Shown: piece by piece, positions 27,102 to 35,587 of the stretch
Position numbering within the stretch: position 1 is the stretch's first letter
How the letters are laid out: each line of letters begins with the position of its first letter
NCBI GenBank assembly: GCA_016938195.1
Contig: JAFGVC010000056.1
Coordinates: 1 to 54,280, forward strand
Source: Tissierellales bacterium
Lineage (GTDB): Bacteria; Bacillota; Clostridia; Tissierellales; Dethiosulfatibacteraceae
Reading direction: 5' to 3'
Length of the DNA stretch: 54,280 nt
Position numbers and translations under genes: made by a program
The notes under the pieces: generated by a model
The model's input: only the letters and a program-made list of their open reading frames with translations
What the model was told of the DNA's origin: nothing
Database searches by the model: none

Positions 27102-28409
27102 ATGAATTTGAATGTTTCTTTTTTTACCTTAGGATGCAAAGTGAATCAGTTTGAAACAGATGTCATGATAGAAAATTTTAGAAAAGAGGGTTTTGTTATT
27201 GTTGAACCCTCTAATCAATCTGACATTTTTGTTGTTAATTCATGTACCGTAACAAAAGCAAGTGAACGAAAAACAAAAAATATGGTCAAAAAATTCAGAA
27301 GCATGAACGAATCAGCCATAATTATTTTGACAGGGTGTTATGCCCAAGCTAATACCGGAAACCTGGAAAAATTTGAATTTGCAGATATTATTATTGGTAC
27401 AAAAAATAAAGCAAAAGTCGTTGATTATGTGAAAGAGTTTTTGACGAGTCGCAGATTTATGTTGAGAGTTGAACCATTTAAACCTAATGAAGAGTATGAG
27501 GAAATTTCTATCAAAGCTACCTCAGAGAGAACAAGGGCTAATATTAAAATCCAGGATGGTTGTAGACAATTCTGTACTTATTGTATCATTCCGTTTGTGA
27601 GAGGACCCCTGAGAAGTAGAAAAATTAATTTTATTCTTTCGGAGATTCAAAATCTTCATGACAACGGCTATAAAGAAATTGTTTTGAATGGGATACACAT
27701 GACTTCTTACGGTGTTGATTTAGACGAAGATGTAACACTTATCAAGCTAGTAAAATCTATTAATCAGCTTCATTTAGATGACATTAGATTTAGATTTGGT
27801 TCACTTGAACCCGGAGCCGTGAATGATGAGTTGATTTTAGCAATGATGGAGGGAAATTTTTGCGATCATTTCCACCTATCGCTTCAGAGTGGATCAAATA
27901 GCGTGCTCAAAAGAATGAATAGACGTTACACAATAGAGGAGTACAGGCATAAAATCAGCTTAATTAGATCACATATGCCCAATGCAGGCATTACTACAGA
28001 TGTTATTGTTGGATTTCCGGGAGAAACCGAAGCGGAATTTGAAGAGACATGCCAATTTATTAAAAGAGTGCAGTTTTCCAAGGTGCATGTTTTCACTTAC
28101 TCCAAAAGAGAAGGAACTAAGGCGGCTACAATGGAGCCTCAAATACCAACGATAACCAAAAAGAAGCGAGCTAGTCAATTAATTGAATTATGTGATGAGA
28201 TGTCTGAACGATTTTGCAGTCAATTTATTGGGACAGAAATGGATGTGCTTTATGAAGCTCTCAACAAGGAGAATTATTTTACCGGACATACGTCTAATTA
28301 TTTGATGGTACATTCGCCTTCAAAGAATAATTTGCATAATATCAGAAAAAAAGTTAAAATGACAGAGAGTAAAGGTCATGTTTTACTGACTGAGGAGGTG
28401 ACAATTTGA
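27102..28409 (+). CDS. mtaB: tRNA (t6A37) methylthiotransferase MtaB
   Basis: This 435-residue radical-SAM methylthiotransferase makes ms2t6A37 in tRNA. The N-terminal UPF0004 domain supplies three cluster cysteines (TLGCKVNQFETD, NSCTVT, GCYAQ). The radical-SAM centre is CRQFCTYCIIPFVRGPLRSR with C-x3-C-x2-C. The C-terminal TRAM-like segment follows. MtaB rather than MiaB is supported by the LGCKVNQ start and the position after prmA-rsmE. It overlaps the HIT gene by 4 nt. Confidence 0.94.
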   Translation: MNLNVSFFTLGCKVNQFETDVMIENFRKEGFVIVEPSNQSDIFVVNSCTVTKASERKTKNMVKKFRSMNESAIIILTGCYAQANTGNLEKFEFADIIIGTKNKAKVVDYVKEFLTSRRFMLRVEPFKPNEEYEEISIKATSERTRANIKIQDGCRQFCTYCIIPFVRGPLRSRKINFILSEIQNLHDNGYKEIVLNGIHMTSYGVDLDEDVTLIKLVKSINQLHLDDIRFRFGSLEPGAVNDELILAMMEGNFCDHFHLSLQSGSNSVLKRMNRRYTIEEYRHKISLIRSHMPNAGITTDVIVGFPGETEAEFEETCQFIKRVQFSKVHVFTYSKREGTKAATMEPQIPTITKKKRASQLIELCDEMSERFCSQFIGTEMDVLYEALNKENYFTGHTSNYLMVHSPSKNNLHNIRKKVKMTESKGHVLLTEEVTI

Positions 28410-28750
28410 ACGAATGTTTGTTTTGTAAGATAGCTAACAAAGAAATTCCTTCTACTATTGTTTATGAGAATGATTATGTTATTGCTTTTGAAGATATTAG
28501 TCCAGAGGCCCCGGTTCATGTTTTAGTGATTCCTAAGAAGCATATTGCATCACTAAACGATATTAATATTGAGAACAGTGTTTACATAGCTAAAATTTTT
28601 GAAGCGATATCAATTATATCTAGAGAACAAGGAATTAATGAGACGGGCTATCGGATTGTTTCTAACTGTGGCAAGGACGCAATGCAGACGGTTGAACATG
28701 TTCACTTTCATTTACTAGGAAAAAGATCTTTGAAATGGCCTCCGGGTTAG
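28406..28750 (+). CDS. HIT family protein (purine nucleoside phosphoramidase-like)
   Basis: This 114-residue histidine-triad protein starts CLFCKIANKEIPS and ends with the triad HVHFHLLG, the nucleotide hydrolase active site of the HinT branch. Cys4 and Cys7 with later residues may bind zinc. The TTG start overlaps the mtaB stop (TTGA) and has GAGGAGGTG upstream. Its cellular substrate is not known from sequence. Confidence 0.92.
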   Translation: MNECLFCKIANKEIPSTIVYENDYVIAFEDISPEAPVHVLVIPKKHIASLNDINIENSVYIAKIFEAISIISREQGINETGYRIVSNCGKDAMQTVEHVHFHLLGKRSLKWPPG

Positions 28751-28777
28751 ATCAGGGAGAGTTTCACAAAATAATGG

Positions 28778-28806
28778 TTGAAAATATTTCATAATTAATG
28801 TATACT
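28778..28806 (+). promoter_or_regulatory. rpsU-yqeY promoter
   Basis: TTGAAA (28778-28783) and TATACT (28801-28806) are 17 bp apart in the gap between the HIT gene and rpsU. It allows S21 to be made apart from the heat-shock operon. Confidence 0.75.
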
Positions 28807-28860
28807 ATACAAGTGCAATTTGAGAGAAGACAATATTGTAGTATGAGGGGAGGGTCGCAG

Positions 28861-29052
28861 ATGACAGAGGTTAAAGTAAGAGAAAATGAATCTTTGGATA
28901 ATGCATTGAAGAGATTTAAAAGACAATGTGCTATCACTGGCGTTCTCTCTGAAGTAAGAAAAAGAGAGCATTACGAGAAGCCAAGCGTTAAGAGAAAAAA
29001 GAAAGCTGAAGCAGCTAAAAGAAAGAAAAACAAAAAAACTACCAGTAAATAA
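28861..29052 (+). CDS. rpsU: 30S ribosomal protein S21
   Basis: This 63-residue basic protein, [21 protein letters not shown], is clearly bS21, ending in a lysine/arginine-rich tail. The start at 28861 follows GGGGAGGG by 7 nt; the reading frame is open further upstream but that part overlaps the promoter and is not conserved S21 sequence. It is followed 13 nt later by yqeY, the usual partner. Confidence 0.96.
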   Translation: MTEVKVRENESLDNALKRFKRQCAITGVLSEVRKREHYEKPSVKRKKKAEAAKRKKNKKTTSK

Positions 29053-29065
29053 TTGAGGTGACGTT

Positions 29066-29509
29066 ATGTCTTTAAAAGAGAAGCTCATGGAAGATTTGAA
29101 GGCTTCAATGAAAAGTAAAGACAAAGTAAGAAAAAACGCGGTAACCATGATTAGAGCTGCTGTCAAGCAATTAGAAGTAGACAACAGAGTGGAATTAGCT
29201 GACGAAGACATTATTGATGTTATTGCAAAACAGGTTAAGCAAAAAAGAGATAGCATCCATGATTTTAAAGCCGGTGGAAGAGATGACTTGGTTACGCTTA
29301 CTGAAGAGGAAATAGCTATTTTAACAGAATATTTACCGCCACAGTTAAGTCTTGAGGAATTGGAAGATATCGTCTTGAAGGCAATTAAGGAAACAAATGC
29401 CACGACAAAAAAAGACATGGGCAAAATTATGGGCATATTGATGCCTTTAATCAAAGGCAAAGCTGATGGTAAACAAGTAAACGAGATAGTTACGAAATAC
29501 TTGAATTAA
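29066..29509 (+). CDS. GatB/YqeY domain protein
   Basis: This 147-residue YqeY-family protein (MSLKEKLMEDLKASMKSKDK, then LTEYLPPQLS near residue 92 and GKIMGILMPLIKGKADGKQVN near 120) resembles the tRNA-binding tail domain of GatB. It is thought to bind tRNA, but its role is not established. It is cotranscribed with rpsU and ends at a shared bidirectional terminator. Confidence 0.9.
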   Translation: MSLKEKLMEDLKASMKSKDKVRKNAVTMIRAAVKQLEVDNRVELADEDIIDVIAKQVKQKRDSIHDFKAGGRDDLVTLTEEEIAILTEYLPPQLSLEELEDIVLKAIKETNATTKKDMGKIMGILMPLIKGKADGKQVNEIVTKYLN

Positions 29510-29511
29510 AA

Positions 29512-29536
29512 AAACCCTGTTTCAGGGTTTTTTTTT
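29512..29536. terminator. Bidirectional terminator between yqeY and deoD
   Basis: AAACCCTG-TTT-CAGGGTTT (29512-29530) is flanked by an A run on the left and a T run on the right, so it can stop transcription of both convergent genes. Confidence 0.92.
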
Positions 29537-30233
29537 AAGCTAATTCAAGCGCAATTTCAATCATATCTGTCAATGTTTTTTCTCTTTCAGCGGGTGTGGT
29601 TTCTTCTCTAGTTACGAGGCTATCACTAACGGTCAAAATAGCAAGTGCATTTGCGCCTAGTTTTGCCGCATTCATATACAACGCCGCTGCTTCCATCTCC
29701 ACGGCTAGCACTCCCATTTCTGCCCATAGTTTCCAAGCATGAGGATTAGCGTCATAGAATATATCACTGGATAGAATATTTCCTACTTTGACATTTATTT
29801 CTTTTTTTTCCGCAGCTAGCTTGGCTTTTTCTAAAAGAGAATAAGAAGCCGTCGGAGCATAAGTGCCCGGAAGGTTATATTGAGAGGCGAAATTGGAATT
29901 AGTCGACGCGCTCATAGCTAAAATGACATCGCGAACATGAACATCTTTATTGAAAGAACCGCAAGAGCCTATTCTTATTAGATTTTGAACGCCGTATTCT
30001 ACTATAAGCTCATGAGAGTATATTCCAATAGAAGGCATGCCCATACCCGTTCCTTGAACAGATACACGTTTGCCTTTATAATAACCGGTAAAGCCTAACA
30101 TACCTCGTATTTCATTATAACAAATGATGTTTTCCAAATAGTTTTCAGCTACGAATTTAGCTCGTAATGGATCTCCTGGGAGCAGTATGGTTTCTGCAAT
30201 TTCACCTTTTTTTGCACCAATGTGTATGGTCAT
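29535..30233 (-). CDS. deoD: Purine nucleoside phosphorylase, DeoD type
   Basis: This 232-residue hexameric-type phosphorylase splits purine (deoxy)nucleosides with phosphate. It starts [26 protein letters not shown] and shows the phosphate-site Arg in LIRIGSCGS near residue 87, the ribose-site VEMEAAALY near 178, and the active-site Asp in LTVSDSL near 204. AGGAGGTG precedes the ATG. It is an isolated minus-strand gene between yqeY and phoH; its leader holds two perfect inverted repeats. Confidence 0.96.
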   Translation of the reverse strand: MTIHIGAKKGEIAETILLPGDPLRAKFVAENYLENIICYNEIRGMLGFTGYYKGKRVSVQGTGMGMPSIGIYSHELIVEYGVQNLIRIGSCGSFNKDVHVRDVILAMSASTNSNFASQYNLPGTYAPTASYSLLEKAKLAAEKKEINVKVGNILSSDIFYDANPHAWKLWAEMGVLAVEMEAAALYMNAAKLGANALAILTVSDSLVTREETTPAEREKTLTDMIEIALELA

Positions 30234-30246
30234 CGTAACACCTCCT

Positions 30247-30296
30247 AAACTATTTTAACAAATAGTTTTAATATATACAAATGCTTTTATTTGTAT
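30247..30296. promoter_or_regulatory. Two inverted repeats in the deoD-phoH divergent region
   Basis: AAACTATTT-TAAC-AAATAGTTT (30247-30268) lies directly beside the deoD ribosome site. ATACAAAT-N6-ATTTGTAT (30275-30296) lies next to the phoH -35 element. Both are perfect, with 9- and 8-nt arms. They look like operators, or in the first case an mRNA hairpin controlling deoD translation. Confidence 0.45.
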
Positions 30297-30325
30297 TGAT
30301 ATAGAAAAGTAACAAAACTTATGAT
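30296..30325 (+). promoter_or_regulatory. phoH promoter
   Basis: TTGATA (30296-30301) and TATGAT (30320-30325) are 18 bp apart, with a GGAGG ribosome site 25 nt further on. Confidence 0.6.
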
Positions 30326-30358
30326 ATGATTTATTTATATAAAGTTATTGGAGGATTA

Positions 30359-31333
30359 ATGGAATTAATAGAAAAGCAACTCTGTATTGACAACAGTGAA
30401 TACATTCCAATCATTTTTGGACACATGGACAAAAATATTAACCAAATAAAAGCTCTGTTTCATATTGATTTACTTTCTCGCGAGGGTGGGTTGAAAATAA
30501 TTGGAAAAGAAGCTGATGTATTAGCTGTTTCAAGATTAATTGATGATATTTTAGCTTCTTTAAAAAATAAAGAAAATTTGACTGACGCTAAGTTTAATTA
30601 TCTTTTGAGACATTATGCAGAAGGTAATGTAGATAGGGTAGCCGAATATTTAAATGAATTGATTACGATTACAACGAACGGCAAAATGATTAAACCTAAA
30701 ACGATAGGTCAAAGAATATATATTGATAATATAAGAAAAAACGATGTAGTCTTTGGCATTGGTCCTGCAGGCACGGGCAAAACTTTTCTCGCCGTGGCCA
30801 TGGCTGTAGATGCTTTTAGGAAAAAGGAAGTTGAAAGAATTATATTGACAAGACCGGCCGTAGAGGCGGGAGAAAAGCTGGGATTTTTGCCAGGAGACAT
30901 GCAGGATAAAGTTGATCCTTACTTGAGACCTTTATACGACGCTCTTTTTGAAATAATGGGAGCGGAGCAGTACTTAAAGAATCTTGAAAAGGGAGCGATA
31001 GAAGTAGCACCGTTAGCTTATATGAGGGGACGAACTATTGACTCAGCCTTTATCATTTTGGATGAAGCTCAAAATACGACTAAAGAACAGATGAAAATGT
31101 TTCTTACTCGTCTTGGATATGGCTCAAAGGCTGTCATTACAGGGGATGTAACCCAGATTGATTTACCGGCAGGCAAGAAATCAGGATTGAAGCAGGGTGA
31201 AAAAATCTTAAAAGATGTTAACGGAATTAGTTTCATATATTTTGATAAGAAAGATGTTGTAAGGCATAAATTGGTGAGGGATATTATTAAAGCGTACGAA
31301 ATATTTGAAAAAACAGAAATGGAGAGCCACTAA
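30359..31333 (+). CDS. phoH: PhoH-family ATPase
   Basis: This protein of about 324 residues (PhoH/YbeZ family) has an N-terminal KH-like region and a P-loop ATPase domain: Walker A GIGPAGTGKTFLA near residue 142, RPAVEAGEKLGFLPGD near 167, and Walker B FIILDEAQNTTKEQMKMFLTRLG near 230, then ITGDVTQIDLP. Relatives pair with the endoribonuclease YbeY, which follows with a 1-nt overlap (TAATG). The start is at 30359 behind GGAGG; longer in-frame readings overlap the promoter. Confidence 0.94.
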   Translation: MELIEKQLCIDNSEYIPIIFGHMDKNINQIKALFHIDLLSREGGLKIIGKEADVLAVSRLIDDILASLKNKENLTDAKFNYLLRHYAEGNVDRVAEYLNELITITTNGKMIKPKTIGQRIYIDNIRKNDVVFGIGPAGTGKTFLAVAMAVDAFRKKEVERIILTRPAVEAGEKLGFLPGDMQDKVDPYLRPLYDALFEIMGAEQYLKNLEKGAIEVAPLAYMRGRTIDSAFIILDEAQNTTKEQMKMFLTRLGYGSKAVITGDVTQIDLPAGKKSGLKQGEKILKDVNGISFIYFDKKDVVRHKLVRDIIKAYEIFEKTEMESH

Positions 31334-31788
31334 TGGAAATATTAATTGATAATCGATCTAGTCATTTTACTCTTGAGCCAAACATTGAGAAATTGATAGA
31401 AGATGTTTGCGCGACGACATTAAAACATCTCAACAAAGACGAGCATTATGAAATCAGTATATCTTTTGTTGAAAATGAAGAGATTAAGAATTTGAACAAA
31501 ATTTATCGCGACAATGATACAATCACGGATGTACTTTCATTTCCGATGGAGGATGATCTAAACATTGATTTTGAAAATGTTATCTTGGGAGATGTGGTCA
31601 TTTCTGTTGACCGAATTAAGGAACAGGCGGTCGAATATGGCCACTCCTTTGAGAGAGAGCTTGCTTATCTTCTAGTTCATTCTTTGTTGCATCTTTTTGG
31701 ATTTGACCATCTAGTAGACCATGAGAAAGACTTGATGAGAAAAGAAGAAAAAGCTATCATGGATAAGCTTCGCATTTACAAGGATTAG
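31333..31788 (+). CDS. ybeY: rRNA maturation endoribonuclease YbeY
   Basis: This 151-residue zinc metalloprotein matures 16S rRNA and helps ribosome quality control. The signature HSLLHLFGFDH near residue 116 carries the three zinc histidines, and NDTITDVLSFPM near 60 is the other conserved patch. It overlaps phoH by one base. Confidence 0.95.
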   Translation: MEILIDNRSSHFTLEPNIEKLIEDVCATTLKHLNKDEHYEISISFVENEEIKNLNKIYRDNDTITDVLSFPMEDDLNIDFENVILGDVVISVDRIKEQAVEYGHSFERELAYLLVHSLLHLFGFDHLVDHEKDLMRKEEKAIMDKLRIYKD

Positions 31789-31800
31789 ATAGGAGAGCCT

Positions 31801-32871
31801 ATGTTAAGAAAATTGATATTTCCGATATTATTTTTGTTGGTTTTTACGTCTTGTACGCCTACTAATGCTAATGAAATGACGACAGACCTCGTTGAACCTA
31901 CTACGACAATCGTTGAAGAGGAGACTACCCCAATCGAAGAAACTTCAAGCAGTGAAACGCCTGTGACAGGTGAACCTTCTCCGCTTAGCGGGATATATTA
32001 TGAAGAGGAGATTGTTTTGCAACGACCGGTAGCCATTATGTTGGACAATCATCCGGCTGCACGTTGGCAGGCGGGTCTCGTGAAGGCTGAAATTGTTTAT
32101 GAGGCTGAGGTTGAAGGCCCCTATACGAGATATCTGGCTATATTTTTATGCGAGGCGCCGGAACACATTGGACCCGTAAGAAGCGCACGACCCTATTTTA
32201 TTAGGTATGCTCTTGAATACGATCCAATTTATGTTCATGTTGGCGGGAGCATGGATGCCATGAAAGATATTCAGGATTATAATATGGCGGATATAGATGG
32301 GTTGTATAGTGGAGAATTTTGGCGTTACAATGATACCGGCAAAAAAATACCTAACAATATGTACACAGCTATGGCCAATATCAGGAGTGCACAAAGTTAT
32401 AAACAATTCAGAACTGAAGGACAATTTGATGGTTTTTTATTTAGTGAGGAATTTGAAAAGCTTGAATTGCAATCTGAGAAGTGTTTAAACTTTAGTATTG
32501 AATATAATGACGATTACAAGGTAGAATACAAATTTGATGCTGAAAACAGTGACTATCAAAGATATGTCAATGGGAAACGTCATGTTGACGAATACTACGA
32601 TGAGGATTTAGCAATTTCAAATATTATTATTCAAAAGACAAAGAAACAAGTCCTAGATGATATCGGCAGACTTCACATACAAAATATTTCTGAAGGAACG
32701 GGATTCTTAATTAGAAATGGAGAAATGATAGAAATAACTTGGAGCAAGACATCTGCTAGGGAGAAGACCGTTTATAAAGATTTAATGGGATCTGAGGTCG
32801 TATTAAAGCCAGGACAGACATGGATACAGGTTGTTACACAAAATACAGTAATTGAAATGGAGGAGCTATGA
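31801..32871 (+). CDS. DUF3048 domain lipoprotein (YerB-like)
   Basis: This 356-residue protein has a lipoprotein signal peptide ending FTSC (Cys18) and a Thr/Glu/Ser-rich linker to about residue 60. A DUF3048 region follows: RPVAIMLDNHPAARWQAGLVKAEIVYE-like start, then PVRSARPYFI near 123. The family is known as YerB in Bacillus, with no firm function. It takes the place between ybeY and cdd often held by dgkA. GGAGAG precedes the ATG, and its stop overlaps cdd (ATGA). Confidence 0.88.
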   Translation: MLRKLIFPILFLLVFTSCTPTNANEMTTDLVEPTTTIVEEETTPIEETSSSETPVTGEPSPLSGIYYEEEIVLQRPVAIMLDNHPAARWQAGLVKAEIVYEAEVEGPYTRYLAIFLCEAPEHIGPVRSARPYFIRYALEYDPIYVHVGGSMDAMKDIQDYNMADIDGLYSGEFWRYNDTGKKIPNNMYTAMANIRSAQSYKQFRTEGQFDGFLFSEEFEKLELQSEKCLNFSIEYNDDYKVEYKFDAENSDYQRYVNGKRHVDEYYDEDLAISNIIIQKTKKQVLDDIGRLHIQNISEGTGFLIRNGEMIEITWSKTSAREKTVYKDLMGSEVVLKPGQTWIQVVTQNTVIEMEEL

Positions 32872-33275
32872 TAGATGATATAAGCTTGATTGAAATGGCC
32901 ATAGAAGCGAGAGAAAAAGCTTACGTACCTTATTCTTCTTTTAAGGTAGGGGCAGCGGTGCTTACAAAATCCGGGAGAGTATTTACAGGATGTAATATCG
33001 AGTCGGCATCCTATTCGCCGACTATTTGTGCTGAAAGAACGGCTCTTTCAAAGGCTGTATCAGAGGGATACAGGGAGATTGACACTGTGGTGGTAGTAGG
33101 GAGTCTAGAAAAACTTTCTTATCCTTGCGGGGTGTGTAGGCAGTTCATACGGGAATTTGGCAAAGATATAAGAATTATTGTGGCAAAAAGTACGAAAGCA
33201 TATAAAACATATACGATAGAAGATTTGCTGCCAGAAAGCTTTGGCCCGGAGGATTTGAATAATGAGTGTCTTTAA
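32868..33275 (+). CDS. cdd: Cytidine deaminase
   Basis: This 135-residue tetrameric-type cytidine deaminase has the zinc motifs TICAERTALSKA (CAE, near residue 53) and PCGVCRQF (PCxxC, near 86), plus GCNIESASYSPT for substrate binding. It salvages cytidine and deoxycytidine to uridine forms. Its start overlaps the DUF3048 stop and its end overlaps era by 14 nt, the common cdd-era coupling. Confidence 0.96.
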   Translation: MIDDISLIEMAIEAREKAYVPYSSFKVGAAVLTKSGRVFTGCNIESASYSPTICAERTALSKAVSEGYREIDTVVVVGSLEKLSYPCGVCRQFIREFGKDIRIIVAKSTKAYKTYTIEDLLPESFGPEDLNNECL

Positions 33276-34152
33276 ATCAGGATTTGTGACCGTAGTAGGA
33301 AGACCAAATGTTGGAAAATCAACTTTAATAAATTATTTAATCGGTGAAAAAATATTGATTATGTCCAATAAACCCCAAACAACAAGAAATAAAATTAGAG
33401 CCGTGTATACCGATTCAAATTGTCAAATTGTATTTATTGATACACCTGGCATTCATAAAGGTGAAAGCAAGCTTAGCGAATTTATGGCTTCAGAAATTAG
33501 CGAAGCGCTCGAAGAAATGGACGTATTGATATTTATAACGGATGAGAAAAATAAGCTAGGGCCTGGGGATAAATATATTATTGATAAGATTAAAGATTTA
33601 AATCTTCCGAAGATTGCATTAATTAACAAATCGGATATCTATAAAGATAATTTATCTGTAGAAGAAGAAATTCGAGAATTTAAAATTTTTGATCAAGTAA
33701 CCAGAATCGCTGCAGTCACAGGACAAAATATTGAAGCTGCAATGTCTTTTGTTAAAGCTCAGCTCAAGGAGGGACCTCAGTATTTCCCAACGGATTATAT
33801 TACAGATAGGCCTGAATGGTTTGTTATATCCGAGTTGATTCGTGAGAAGGCCTTACACTTACTTGAGGATGAATTACCACATGGAGTTGGTGTCGCAATT
33901 GAAAAAATAGAGAAGCGAGATAATAAGGAGCTTATTGATGTTTATGCTGTCATCATGTGTGAAAAAAAATCACATAAAGGGATGATCATTGGGAAAAATG
34001 GCGCGAAGCTTCATGAAATTGGTAAAAGGGCACGGACTGATATTGAAAGGTTATTGGGGAGCCAAGTTTATTTAAATTTATGGGTTAAAATTAGTCCGAA
34101 CTGGCGCGATAACGAAAAAATGTTAAAAGAACTCGGATATAAAAATTGGTGA
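33262..34152 (+). CDS. era: GTPase Era
   Basis: This 296-residue 16S rRNA-binding GTPase acts in 30S assembly. GTPase motifs are GRPNVGKST, PQTTRNKIR, DTPGIHKG and NKSD. The C-terminal KH domain contains GMIIGKNGAKLHEIGKRAR near residue 240 followed by VYLNLWVKI. The start lies inside cdd with GGAGG about 8 nt upstream, implying coupled translation. Confidence 0.97.
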   Translation: MSVFKSGFVTVVGRPNVGKSTLINYLIGEKILIMSNKPQTTRNKIRAVYTDSNCQIVFIDTPGIHKGESKLSEFMASEISEALEEMDVLIFITDEKNKLGPGDKYIIDKIKDLNLPKIALINKSDIYKDNLSVEEEIREFKIFDQVTRIAAVTGQNIEAAMSFVKAQLKEGPQYFPTDYITDRPEWFVISELIREKALHLLEDELPHGVGVAIEKIEKRDNKELIDVYAVIMCEKKSHKGMIIGKNGAKLHEIGKRARTDIERLLGSQVYLNLWVKISPNWRDNEKMLKELGYKNW

Positions 34153-34155
34153 TGC

Positions 34156-34890
34156 ATGAGCATACGAGATGAAATTATAGTATTAAGAGAAATCCAATAT
34201 AAAGATTATGATAAGATACTGCATTGTTTTAGCAAGAAATATGGAAAAATACAAATTATGGCCAAAAGAGTCAGGAAGTCTCACAGTGAGAATTCATCAG
34301 TTTCTCTGACTTTTAATCATTCCGGCGTGAATTTGATTAAAAACAAGGATATGTATATTTTATTGGATGGAGATGTCATCAATAATTACTATAAAATTCA
34401 AAACCATTACAAAAGTTACGTGTATGGGAGCTATACACTTGAAATATTGAATCATATTTTACAGGAAAATGAAAGTAATATAAAATTGTTTGAAATGACG
34501 ATCAAATTGTTTCAAATGCTTTCGGTAGAGTCCGAAGGTATTGAAAGTCTAATGGCAGCATACGAAATTAAGTTGATAAGCTTGATGGGTTTTAGGCCGT
34601 TAATGGATAGATGTATTAGCTGTGATGTTCGAGATGAGTTATGCTACCTTTCAGTTGAAGAGGGAGGTGTTATATGCAAATCTTGTGCAAAAACCATGTT
34701 GAATTTAATTAAATTTGATGCAAATATGTTGTATGAGTTAGATTTTCTCATACGACATAAATTTGAAGACATAATAAAAATAGAGATTCATTCAAAAACC
34801 ATTCAATTCATTCACGTTTATTTTATGCACCATGCGGGAAAAGACAATTTTAAATCATTAAAATTATTGGGAGGTGATTATTATGAGTAA
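34156..34890 (+). CDS. recO: DNA repair protein RecO
   Basis: This 244-residue recombination mediator loads RecA with RecR. The N-terminal OB fold (REIQYKDYDKILHCFSKKYGKI) precedes a helical part and a zinc-binding CISC...CKSC set near residues 155-178. It follows era by 3 nt, the usual order, and has no separate ribosome site that stands out. It overlaps the DUF4342 gene by 8 nt. Confidence 0.93.
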   Translation: MSIRDEIIVLREIQYKDYDKILHCFSKKYGKIQIMAKRVRKSHSENSSVSLTFNHSGVNLIKNKDMYILLDGDVINNYYKIQNHYKSYVYGSYTLEILNHILQENESNIKLFEMTIKLFQMLSVESEGIESLMAAYEIKLISLMGFRPLMDRCISCDVRDELCYLSVEEGGVICKSCAKTMLNLIKFDANMLYELDFLIRHKFEDIIKIEIHSKTIQFIHVYFMHHAGKDNFKSLKLLGGDYYE

Positions 34891-35329
34891 TCAATTTGAC
34901 AAGGTAGACGAAATTGTTAAAAGGACAGGTTGTAGCTATGAGGAGGCCAAGGCCGCTCTAGAGGAAGCAGAAGAAGACATGCTAGCTGCATTGATCTTGA
35001 TTGAGAAAAGCAAATCTAAAGGTCAGAAATTTAAAGCTAAAAGCGATGACATAGTTGATGAAATTAAAAAAGTCATAAAAGAGGCGAATGCAACAAAGCT
35101 TGTTATTTTAAGAGAAGGTGAAACGATTATCAATATTCCGATTTCTGCCGGTGCGGTAGGTGTTGTTCTTGCACCTCTTTTCAGTGTTGCCGGATTGACC
35201 GCTGCAATGCTTTCAAAATGCACGATTGAAATTTATACAGCAGATGGTCATAAAATTAACATCAATGATAAATTAGACAAATCAATCGGTAAAATAAAGG
35301 ATGAGATAGATCACATGTCTAAAAAATAA
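34883..35329 (+). CDS. DUF4342 protein with UBA-like domain
   Basis: This protein of about 148 residues opens with a UBA/TS-N-like helical domain (VDEIVKRTGCSYEEAKAALEEAEEDMLAALILIE). A DUF4342 region follows, with ATKLVILREGETIINIPISAG near residue 75 and a short hydrophobic segment near 95-112. The function is unknown. ATG 34883 is preferred because GGGAGGTG lies about 7 nt upstream. It is coupled to recO by overlap. Confidence 0.8.
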   Translation: MSNQFDKVDEIVKRTGCSYEEAKAALEEAEEDMLAALILIEKSKSKGQKFKAKSDDIVDEIKKVIKEANATKLVILREGETIINIPISAGAVGVVLAPLFSVAGLTAAMLSKCTIEIYTADGHKININDKLDKSIGKIKDEIDHMSKK

Positions 35330-35336
35330 AATTTGA

Positions 35337-35580
35337 TTGACACATTTTCGATATGATGATAAATTATTGTTAATTAAATAATGCGACGATTGAGAAAATT
35401 ATATCATTTAGCAATAGAGAGATTCAGGGAAGGTGGAAGCCTGATTTGCGATAATGATATAAAGGGAGCTCATGAGCATATTCTGCTAAAGAGGACATTT
35501 TAATGTCAAGTAGGGTGGAACCGCGGAATTATTATTTCGTCCCTATAACCAAGGACGAATTTTTTTATTTTTTGAAAGGA
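35337..35580 (+). promoter_or_regulatory. T-box riboswitch with promoter, upstream of glyS
   Basis: The promoter is TTGACA (35337-35342) and TAAATT (35360-35365), 17 bp apart. Stem I is built from ATATCATT/AATGATAT (35401-35408/35453-35460) and has the AGAGAG and GGTGGAAGCC distal motifs. The invariant T-box AGGGTGGAACCGCG lies at 35512-35525. The terminator stem TTCGTCC/GGACGAA, followed by T runs, precedes glyS. A glycine codon (GGG or GGA at 35464-35467) sits in the expected specifier loop. Uncharged tRNA-Gly should allow readthrough. Confidence 0.93.
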
Positions 35581-35587
35581 GCTTAAA

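Noticed and set aside
28795-29460. A 221-codon minus-strand frame across rpsU and yqeY
   Set aside because: It is antisense to two certain genes and has the low-complexity Ser/Leu/Phe make-up of a shadow frame.
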